Positions 1 through 5,300 of a stretch of DNA of 6,773 nucleotides are shown here, one piece after another. Both the position numbers and the translations under genes were made by a program. The notes beneath the pieces are model-generated. The model was not told the origin of the DNA, did not search any database, and saw nothing but the letters and a program-made list of their open reading frames with translations. The stretch is from Acidisarcina sp. (lineage in GTDB: Bacteria > Acidobacteriota > Blastocatellia > Pyrinomonadales > Pyrinomonadaceae), in NCBI GenBank assembly GCA_021155145.1, contig JAJNPX010000533.1, forward strand, positions 1-6,773, read 5' to 3'. Every line of letters starts with the position of its first letter. The stretch's first letter is position 1.

Positions 1-1
1 A

Positions 2-163
2 CGTTTGGTTTAAAACTAGCGTTGTATCAAATCCGATCACCGATTCCTCAAATCTTATGCTATCAACTGTACCAAACTCGAAATGCGTAAATCGCTCGAA
101 CCAATCCAAACAAGTTCTATGCCATGATTTTCGCGAATTGCTCGATGGAGACTTAAGTCCTTT
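2..163 (-). CDS. Possible N-terminal part of an unrecognised gene, running off the left edge
   Basis: The minus strand is open from the stop at 164-166 to the window edge, about 54 codons. The part after a TTG at 107-109 reads MDWFERFTHFEFGTVDSIRF and continues EESVIGFDTTLVLNQT, a balanced, beta-rich-looking sequence rather than the serine/asparagine-rich text expected of an antisense shadow. There is no ATG, and no clear Shine-Dalgarno sequence precedes the TTG. An AAAAAGGA run lies at about 156-163, but no start codon sits at a suitable distance from it. I do not recognise a family. The alternatives are a decayed gene or chance openness in AT-rich DNA; a plus-strand frame over the same bases is also open for 58 codons, so this call is weak. 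Confidence 0.25.
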
Positions 164-298
164 TTATACTGCTAGTTAGGTCTTTCAAGGGTTCAGGGTC
201 GGCAGATTCTGCGTACGCTTTAGATACAGTTGATGTGAGATCGAGACCGATTTCGTCCGATTTTATTGCATCGGGGCAATCGAGGGAGACTCGGTAAC

Positions 299-343
299 AA
301 AAAACCTAATGTACTGGATGAATTATTACATAAGAACATCCAG
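299..343 (-). terminator. Candidate terminator of the E2 gene
   Basis: On the minus strand, 26 bases after the E2 stop codon, CTGGATG (343-337) pairs with CATCCAG (320-314) around a 16-base AT-rich loop. A run of six T follows at 304-299, but nine bases intervene. A 7-bp stem with a large loop and a displaced T-run is weaker than a classic intrinsic terminator. The position is right, so it is offered as a candidate only. Confidence 0.3.
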
Positions 344-369
344 AATTAAAAGACTTTTCTTCGATTCGG

Positions 370-2103
370 TCAAAGAGAGAGATCTGCCGTTTCGAGGTAC
401 TCCTTCATATACGCGAGGAATCTTTCTGCATCGGCACCGTCCACGATGCGGTGATCGTAAGTAAGCGCGAAGTATGCCATCTGCCGGATCGCGATATAAT
501 CGTCACCATCCGGAGACGTGAACACCTTGGGCCTCTTTTCGATCGTGCCCACACAGAGAATGGCAACCTGCGGCTGGTTTATGATCGGCGTGCCGAAGAG
601 CCCGCCAAAGACGCCCGGGTTAGTGATCGTAAATGTGCCGCCTGTAACCTCATCGGGGCTGAGCTTTTTGGTGCGGGCACGATCCGCGAGGTCGTTGGCG
701 GTCAGTGCGAGCCCGGAAAGCGACAGTGTATCGGCCTTTCGAATGACGGGCACGATAAGGCCCCAATCGAGAGCTACGGCCATACCCAGATTAATGTCGC
801 CCTTGTAAACGATGTTGTCGCCATCTACCTGTGCATTCACGACCGGAAACTTGCGGATCGCATTTGTAACGGCCTGGAAAATGAACGGCATATAGGTCAG
901 TTTCGTTCCGTAGCGGGACTGGAACTCGGCCTTGTTCCGGTCACGGAACTTTGCCACATTTGTCATATCGATCTCGTAGACGCTTGTGACGTGAGCCGAG
1001 GTCTGCTTGGAAAATGTCATGTGCTCGGCGATCTTTTTGCGCATCACCGACATTTTCTCGACTCGGTCGCCGACAGAAGCGGTCACCGGTGCGGGCTTGA
1101 ACTCGGCCCTGGCGGCGGGCTGAGAAGCTGCGGGCGCCGATGCTCCCTTGACAAGAATATCCTGCGGACGGAGCGCGGCGCCGGTCTCCAGATAGGACAA
1201 AATGTCATTTTTTGTGACGCGGCCGCTGAGGCCCGATCCGGGAATTCGTGAAAGGTCGACCCCGTGTTCCTTCGCAATATTGCGAACGAGCGGGCTGCTC
1301 TTGGTACGGCGGAGATCCTCGACGGTGCTGCTGCCATTTCCTGCAGCAGCCTTTGCGGCGGCCGTCGGTTCGGCCTGCGGCCTGGTTTCGGAAACTGGAG
1401 ATGCGGCAGCAGATACCGAGGGCTTTGGCTCGTTTCGGGCCGGTGCGGCAGCCGCTGCGGCACCTTCGGCACCTACAAGCGCAAGGACGGCTCCGACCTC
1501 GACGGTCTCGCCTTCGTTGACGTTAATGGCTAGTAATTTCCCGGCCGCGGGCGACGGCACCTCGGCATCGACCTTGTCGGTCGAGATCTCTAGCAGCGGT
1601 TCGTCCTTTTCGATCGTATCGCCAACCGCCTTGAGCCATTTCGATACGGTGCCTTCGGTGATCGATTCGCCCATCTGCGGCATCACGACCTCGGTCGCGT
1701 TGCCCGACTGCGGAACTGGGGCCGCGGACTGCGGAGTTTCTGCGGTCGGTGCGGCGACGGCGTCCGCGATGATCGCCGGCGCAGGAACATCTTCAGCTTC
1801 GATCGGAGTAGGTTGAGCTTCAGTCTTGGGGCTTTGGGACTCGGGACTCGCCGAGGCGACCTCACCTTCGGCGCCGATCATGGCGAGGACCGTCCCGACC
1901 TCGACCGTTTCGCCTTCCTGATGGCGAATTTCCAAAAGCGTCCCTGCGGATGGCGAAGGCACCTCGGCATCGACCTTGTCGGTCGAGATCTCAAGTATCG
2001 CCTCGTCCTTTTCGATCTTGTCCCCGACGGCTTTCAGCCATTTGGAGACGGTCCCTTCGGTTATGGACTCGCCCATCTGCGGCATCACGACTTCTACGCT
2101 CAT
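370..2103 (-). CDS. Dihydrolipoamide acyltransferase (E2) of a 2-oxo acid dehydrogenase complex, two lipoyl domains (SucB/DlaT type)
   Basis: This is the core acyltransferase of a cytoplasmic 2-oxo acid dehydrogenase complex. It passes the acyl group from E1 through a swinging lipoyl-lysine to coenzyme A. The 577 residues show the full E2 order: lipoyl domain 1 (about 3-77, lipoyl Lys43 in ISTDKVDAEVPSP), an Ala/Pro linker, lipoyl domain 2 (about 137-211, Lys177 in the same motif), a second linker, an E3-binding domain (about 269-306, SSPLVRNIAKEHG and SGRVTKNDIL), and the catalytic domain (about 345-577) with active-site DHRIVDG (His551, Asp555). The GESITEGT lipoyl motif and GTPIINQPQVAI resemble succinyltransferase-type E2s. 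However, the two-lipoyl architecture and DGADAERF also resemble mycobacterial DlaT, once called SucB but working with pyruvate dehydrogenase, so the substrate is not settled. ATG start has GGAG at 2109-2112, five bases away. No E1 or E3 gene is adjacent. Family call very secure. Confidence 0.96.
   Translation of the reverse strand: MSVEVVMPQMGESITEGTVSKWLKAVGDKIEKDEAILEISTDKVDAEVPSPSAGTLLEIRHQEGETVEVGTVLAMIGAEGEVASASPESQSPKTEAQPTPIEAEDVPAPAIIADAVAAPTAETPQSAAPVPQSGNATEVVMPQMGESITEGTVSKWLKAVGDTIEKDEPLLEISTDKVDAEVPSPAAGKLLAINVNEGETVEVGAVLALVGAEGAAAAAAPARNEPKPSVSAAASPVSETRPQAEPTAAAKAAAGNGSSTVEDLRRTKSSPLVRNIAKEHGVDLSRIPGSGLSGRVTKNDILSYLETGAALRPQDILVKGASAPAASQPAARAEFKPAPVTASVGDRVEKMSVMRKKIAEHMTFSKQTSAHVTSVYEIDMTNVAKFRDRNKAEFQSRYGTKLTYMPFIFQAVTNAIRKFPVVNAQVDGDNIVYKGDINLGMAVALDWGLIVPVIRKADTLSLSGLALTANDLADRARTKKLSPDEVTGGTFTITNPGVFGGLFGTPIINQPQVAILCVGTIEKRPKVFTSPDGDDYIAIRQMAYFALTYDHRIVDGADAERFLAYMKEYLETADLSL
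1540..1689. repeat. Internal repeat, second lipoyl-domain copy
   Basis: This segment encodes residues 139-188 and repeats the segment at 1942-2091 (residues 5-54) in the same orientation and frame, offset by 134 codons. Two blocks are identical at DNA level: 35 bases (1556-1590 against 1958-1992), around the lipoyl-lysine motif, and 23 bases (1667-1689 against 2069-2091), around MPQMGES. The stretches between differ mainly at synonymous or conservative positions. Tandem lipoyl domains are normal in E2 proteins; the identical blocks suggest a fairly recent duplication or gene conversion. Confidence 0.85.
1942..2091. repeat. Internal repeat, first lipoyl-domain copy
   Basis: Partner of the repeat at 1540-1689. 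It encodes residues 5-54 of the E2 protein, including lipoyl Lys43. The exact 35-base and 23-base matches make this a possible site of recombination between domain copies, which would remove or add one lipoyl domain in frame. Confidence 0.85.
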
Positions 2104-2130
2104 AAGTGCTCCGTTGCGGTATAAGTGGGA

Positions 2131-2136
2131 ATTATA
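2131..2136 (-). promoter_or_regulatory. Likely -10 element for the E2 gene
   Basis: The minus strand reads a perfect TATAAT here, 27 bases upstream of the E2 start codon, which would put the transcript start near 2124 and leave a leader of about 20 bases containing GGAG (2112-2109). No good TTGACA-like -35 is visible at 16-18 bases (the best is TTCTGA). A matching -10 alone can occur by chance in this AT-rich gap, but the position is apt and suggests E2 is transcribed separately from the gene pair upstream. Confidence 0.45.
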
Positions 2137-2212
2137 CTGTGCAAATTCAAACTATCAGAATACTAGAAATTCAGGGCAAAGAAAAAGCCATTGCCGCTCG
2201 GGAGTTCCAGCT

Positions 2213-2689
2213 TTAACCGGCCTCGCGTTTAGTCAAGACATCTTGCGGCAGCGATTCGCCTTCTACAGGTGGAACTTCTGAACGTTTGCGGATAAAGGCC
2301 TCGATCCGATCGAGGCCGTACACGGACGCGGGGATCAGGAAGGCGTCGCCGTTCTTGAGACCGACCGAAAGCCCGCCCTCGGCCAGTTTGTTCACTGTTG
2401 CGATCTCCGCCCACGCTATCGTGCGCTCTCGATAGACGATCCCGTTCGAATAGATGCTCACGGAGTTTCGCTTCTGGATCCACCACCCCATCAGCGTAAA
2501 CACCGAGACCACGAGGAACGCCGCCGCCAGAAAAAAGTATTGGAAACTCTGCCAGATCAAAAAGAAGATGAGAGCAAGGAGAAAAAAGATAAGCGAGAGC
2601 GCGGCGACTATTGCGGCGCGCTGCAGATAGTGCGGCGAAGTTCCGTGGATGGCAACAAGTTTTCCGAGCGAGACCGGCCGTTCCGACAT
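2213..2689 (-). CDS. Small membrane protein with a PH-like C-terminal region, function unknown
   Basis: This 158-residue protein has a short polar N-terminus, two hydrophobic segments (about 25-45, rich in Leu/Ile/Phe, and about 50-70, ending GWWIQKR) and a soluble C-terminal half (about 76-140). That half reads SVSIYSNGIVYRERTIAWAE and goes on through LKNGDAFLIP to an end helix IEAFIRKR. Two helices followed by strands carrying an 'IYxNGIVYR...I.W.EI' pattern and a final helix resemble small bacterial membrane proteins with a PH-like fold; that is my structural inference, not a named family match. The charged KR after helix 2 suggests that the domain is cytoplasmic. The gene starts 11 bases after the DUF4242 stop with no clear Shine-Dalgarno of its own, pointing to cotranscription and perhaps coupled translation. 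I cannot assign a function. Confidence 0.8.
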   Translation of the reverse strand: MSERPVSLGKLVAIHGTSPHYLQRAAIVAALSLIFFLLALIFFLIWQSFQYFFLAAAFLVVSVFTLMGWWIQKRNSVSIYSNGIVYRERTIAWAEIATVNKLAEGGLSVGLKNGDAFLIPASVYGLDRIEAFIRKRSEVPPVEGESLPQDVLTKREAG

Positions 2690-2700
2690 CTTAAATGCGG

Positions 2701-2973
2701 TCAGCCCGCTCGGGTCGGGTCGATCATTGCGCGAACCTCAGAGATGCGATTCGCCGGAAAACCGCTCTCGCGGGCATGTTCCTCGATCAATTCCTGGTTC
2801 GGAGCGGTATAGATACAGTACACCTTGTCTCCGGTCACGTAACTGTGGATCCACTGGATCTCGGCACCGAGCTTGTTGAGTACGCTGCAAGATCTCTGTG
2901 AGGCCGACATCAGATCGTCGGCCGTCATATCGCCTGCCCCTGGTATGTCGCGTTCGATAACGAATTTTGGCAT
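2701..2973 (-). CDS. DUF4242 family protein
   Basis: A 90-residue soluble protein with no signal peptide or membrane segment. It opens with a beta strand (MPKFVIERDIPGAG), then an amphipathic helix (about 18-33), a strand block (IQWIHSYVTGDKVYCIYTAP) and a helix with EEHARESGFPANRISEV. That layout and the 'SYVTGDKxYCIYxAP...EHAxxxGFPANR' pattern are what I recall of DUF4242, a ferredoxin-like small-protein family. One member, Streptomyces SCO4226, has been described as nickel-binding. Whether this protein binds metal is not shown; His44, Cys53 and His66 are potential ligands. The start is supported by AAGGAG (2980-2985 on the plus strand) six bases upstream of the ATG. It is the first gene of a likely two-gene unit with the membrane protein that follows. 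Confidence 0.85.
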   Translation of the reverse strand: MPKFVIERDIPGAGDMTADDLMSASQRSCSVLNKLGAEIQWIHSYVTGDKVYCIYTAPNQELIEEHARESGFPANRISEVRAMIDPTRAG

Positions 2974-3088
2974 TGGATGCTCCTTATATTCGATCTTGTG
3001 AATTACCGAATTTGCCGTAAATGTCAGATAATATCAAACATAGTACTTCTATTTCTGGAAATCCTTGCCACAACAAACACGAAATCTT
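2974..3088. promoter_or_regulatory. Divergent intergenic region
   Basis: This 115-base AT-rich gap separates the minus-strand DUF4242 gene from the plus-strand peptidase gene, so promoters for both should lie here. A TAATAT at 3029-3034 on the plus strand is a possible -10 for the peptidase. The overlapping bases 3028-3033 read TATTAT on the minus strand and could serve the other direction. I find no convincing -35 partner for either, so no individual promoter is called. Confidence 0.35.
2980..2985 (-). promoter_or_regulatory. Ribosome binding site of the DUF4242 gene
   Basis: AAGGAG on the minus strand, six bases from the ATG at 2971-2973. This is the strongest Shine-Dalgarno match in the window and it fixes that start. 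Confidence 0.75.
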
Positions 3089-5281
3089 ATGAGATCAAAA
3101 CGCATGCTCGCCGCGCTCCTTTTCGCTTTCGTTTCTACGGCTCTTTCGATCGGGGCTCAGACGCCCGCACGCCTTACGAATGAAGATTACGCCCGTGCAG
3201 AAAAAATGTTGTCCTACAACACTGCACCACTGGTCGACCGCGCGAACGTGCGGCCGACATGGCTAGACGACGGCCGATTCTGGTATCAGGTGCTGACGCC
3301 GACGGGCCGCGAATTCGTGCTGGTAGATCCGGCTGCCGGATACAGGAAGGCAGGCCAGAGCCTTACCGAACTGGGCCTCCCGGCGGCCCCGGCGGGTGGC
3401 GGGCCCGGAAGATTCGGCGGCGGCAATGCGGTGCGTTCGCCCGACGGAACGAAGGAGGTTTTCATAAAAGATTGGAATCTGTGGGTTCGCGACATCGGAA
3501 GGAAGAAAGAGACACAGTTGACCAACGACGGCGTAAAGGATTTTGGCTACGCGACCGACAACGCCGGATGGAAACACAGCGACCGCGCGATCGTCCTTTG
3601 GTCGCCCGATTCGAAAAAGGTCGCCACGTTTCAACAGGATCAGCGTCACGTAAGCGATATGTATCTTGCAACGACAAATGTCGGTGCCCCCAAACTAGAG
3701 GCATGGAAGTATCCGCTGCCGCAGGATAAAGAGATAATAAAGATACATCGTGTGGTGATCGACGTAGAGAGCGGCAAAATGGTGCGATTCAAAATGCCGC
3801 CCGACGACCGCCGCGGCACGCTCTGCGACGATATCGCCTGCGACGGCACGTTCGGCGATAACGAGTGGAGCCCGGACGCGTCAAAGCTGGCTTTTGTTTC
3901 GAGCTCTCGCGATCATAAAGAAGCAAAGTTTCGCATCGCCGACACCGCCACCGGCGAGGTGCGGGATGTTTTTGAGGAGAAGGTCGCGACCCAATACGAA
4001 TCGGGCCAGGGCGAGATAAACTGGCGCTATTTTCCGGCGACCAACGAAGCCATCTGGTACTCGGAGAGGGACGATTGGGGCCACCTCTATATGTACGATC
4101 TGACGACGGGAAAACCGAAATGGCAGATCACGAAGGGCCCGTTCGTCGTGACCCGGATATCGAAGATAGACGCGCCGAACCGCGTTATCTATTTTGAGGC
4201 GAACGGCCGCGAGGCTGGCAGGGACCCATACTTCTCGCATCTTTACCGGATCGATTTTGACGGCAAGAACCTTAAGCTCCTGACCCCGGAGGACGCCAAC
4301 CATCAGATCACATGGTCCGCCGACGACAAGTACTTCGTCGATAACTATTCGAAACCGGACGTGCCGAACGTGGCGGTTCTTCGCGATGCCGGCGGCAAGC
4401 TGATCTTAGAGCTGGAAAAGGCGGACGTGTCGAGGCTTCGCGCGGCCGGTTGGCAGACCGTGACCCCGATCAAGGTCAAATCGAGGGACGGAAGGTGGGA
4501 CCTTTACGGCCTTTTGTTCACCCCGACCAATCTTGACCGGACAAAGAAGTATCCGGTGATCAACTACATCTACCCAGGCCCGCAGGGCGGCGGCGTCGGG
4601 ACGCGCAGCTTCGGGCCAAGCCGGAGCGACCATCAGGCACTGGCCGAACTGGGTTTCGTGGTAGTGGTCATCGACGGTACATGCAATCCTGACCGTTCGA
4701 AGTCGTTCCACGATGTTTGTTACGGGGATATGGGCGATAACACGCTCGAAGATCAGATCGCCGGGCTGAAGGAACTTGCGTCAAAGAATCCCTTTATGGA
4801 CCTCGCGAGGGTAGGCATTTGGGGACACTCCGGCGGCGGATTTGCGACCGCCGATGCGATGTTCAGCTATCCGGATTTTTATAAGGTCGGCATCTCGGAA
4901 TCGGGAAATCATGATAACCGCAATTACGAGGACGATTGGGGTGAGAGGTACATCGGGCTTATGGTCGGCGACAATTACGAAAAACAGGCCAACCAGATCA
5001 ACGCAAAGAACCTGAAGGGCAAACTGATGCTCGCCCACGGCAACATGGACGATAATGTGCCACCGTACAACACGTGGCTCGTCGTCGAAGCTCTGAATAA
5101 AGCGAATAAGGATTACGACCTGGTGATCTTTCCGAACGCGAGGCATGGCTACGGCGCCGACAGCTTTTATATGATGCGGCGGCGCTGGGATTATTTCGTC
5201 AGGCACCTGATGGGCGCGGAACCGCCGAAGGAGTATAAATTGACGCCCAAGCCTGATCCGCGAACGGCACCGGCAAGGTAA
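3089..5281 (+). CDS. Secreted S9 family peptidase, DPP IV (S9B) type
   Basis: An exported serine peptidase of 730 residues from this ATG. MRSKRMLAALLFAFVS plus the run to GAQ is a clean signal peptide (cut near 23/24). Residues about 90-450 form the DPPIV_N beta-propeller, with repeated WSPD blades, FQQDQRHVSDMYL, KYPLPQDKE and SERDDWGHLYMYD. Residues about 500-715 form the alpha/beta-hydrolase domain. The likely triad is Ser581 in GHSGGG, Asp654 in HGNMDDNV and His686 in ARHGYG. The family releases N-terminal dipeptides or cuts short peptides. Here the serine motif is GHSGGGF rather than GWSYGGY, and the propeller position where DPP IV carries its Glu pair reads TDNAGW (156-161), so true dipeptidyl specificity is doubtful. 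An upstream in-frame TTG at 3065 would add eight residues; ATG 3089 is preferred because it gives the better signal peptide, though neither has a strong Shine-Dalgarno. Length is normal for the family. Confidence 0.93.
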   Translation: MRSKRMLAALLFAFVSTALSIGAQTPARLTNEDYARAEKMLSYNTAPLVDRANVRPTWLDDGRFWYQVLTPTGREFVLVDPAAGYRKAGQSLTELGLPAAPAGGGPGRFGGGNAVRSPDGTKEVFIKDWNLWVRDIGRKKETQLTNDGVKDFGYATDNAGWKHSDRAIVLWSPDSKKVATFQQDQRHVSDMYLATTNVGAPKLEAWKYPLPQDKEIIKIHRVVIDVESGKMVRFKMPPDDRRGTLCDDIACDGTFGDNEWSPDASKLAFVSSSRDHKEAKFRIADTATGEVRDVFEEKVATQYESGQGEINWRYFPATNEAIWYSERDDWGHLYMYDLTTGKPKWQITKGPFVVTRISKIDAPNRVIYFEANGREAGRDPYFSHLYRIDFDGKNLKLLTPEDANHQITWSADDKYFVDNYSKPDVPNVAVLRDAGGKLILELEKADVSRLRAAGWQTVTPIKVKSRDGRWDLYGLLFTPTNLDRTKKYPVINYIYPGPQGGGVGTRSFGPSRSDHQALAELGFVVVVIDGTCNPDRSKSFHDVCYGDMGDNTLEDQIAGLKELASKNPFMDLARVGIWGHSGGGFATADAMFSYPDFYKVGISESGNHDNRNYEDDWGERYIGLMVGDNYEKQANQINAKNLKGKLMLAHGNMDDNVPPYNTWLVVEALNKANKDYDLVIFPNARHGYGADSFYMMRRRWDYFVRHLMGAEPPKEYKLTPKPDPRTAPAR

Positions 5282-5300
5282 GCCATCCAGGAAGGATCAT

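Larger units (their letters stand above)
1..369. other. AT-rich stretch with no secure gene
   Basis: These 369 bases are clearly more AT-rich than the genes to the right and hold no reading frame with a convincing start and stop. Three frames stay open for some distance at the left edge: plus 3-179, minus 2-163 and a shorter minus frame at about 60-170. The minus 2-163 frame gives the most protein-like translation and is listed separately. Other structure: two copies of CCGATTT at 247-253 and 257-263, a 5-bp ATTGC/GCAAT inverted repeat at 265-280, and a 7-bp hairpin at 314-343. I see no tRNA, CRISPR repeat or insertion-sequence end. It may be the edge of an acquired or decaying segment, but this is inference from composition only. 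Confidence 0.5.

Noticed and set aside
3..179. Plus-strand frame of 58 codons at the left edge
   Set aside because: Rich in Ser and Asn with no recognisable pattern; openness of this length is not rare in AT-rich DNA, and the opposite strand reads more like protein.
451..1251. Long plus-strand open frame of 266 codons opposite the E2 gene
   Set aside because: It lies wholly antisense to the lipoyl/catalytic coding sequence, is rich in Arg, Cys and His, and shows no domain. The E2 frame is unambiguous.
1202..1816. Plus-strand frame of 204 codons with an Ala/Ser-rich translation
   Set aside because: It is an antisense shadow of the repetitive Ala/Pro linkers and second lipoyl domain of E2.
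2175..2195. GGCAA/TTGCC inverted repeat between the membrane-protein gene and E2
   Set aside because: Only five base pairs with an 11-base loop and no T-run on the useful side, so it is not a credible terminator.
3003..3020. TTAC...GTAA imperfect palindrome in the divergent intergenic region
   Set aside because: Symmetry fails after four bases; not enough to call an operator.
3065..3088. Upstream TTG start for the peptidase
   Set aside because: Possible, with GGAA four bases before it, but it adds polar residues before an already complete signal peptide; ATG at 3089 is preferred.
3881..4303. Minus-strand frame of 140 codons inside the peptidase gene
   Set aside because: Antisense to well-conserved propeller coding sequence, with no start signal and no family features.
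4781..5206. Minus-strand frame of 141 codons opposite the catalytic domain
   Set aside because: It covers the codons for the catalytic serine, aspartate and histidine on the other strand; the hydrophobic text is an antisense effect.
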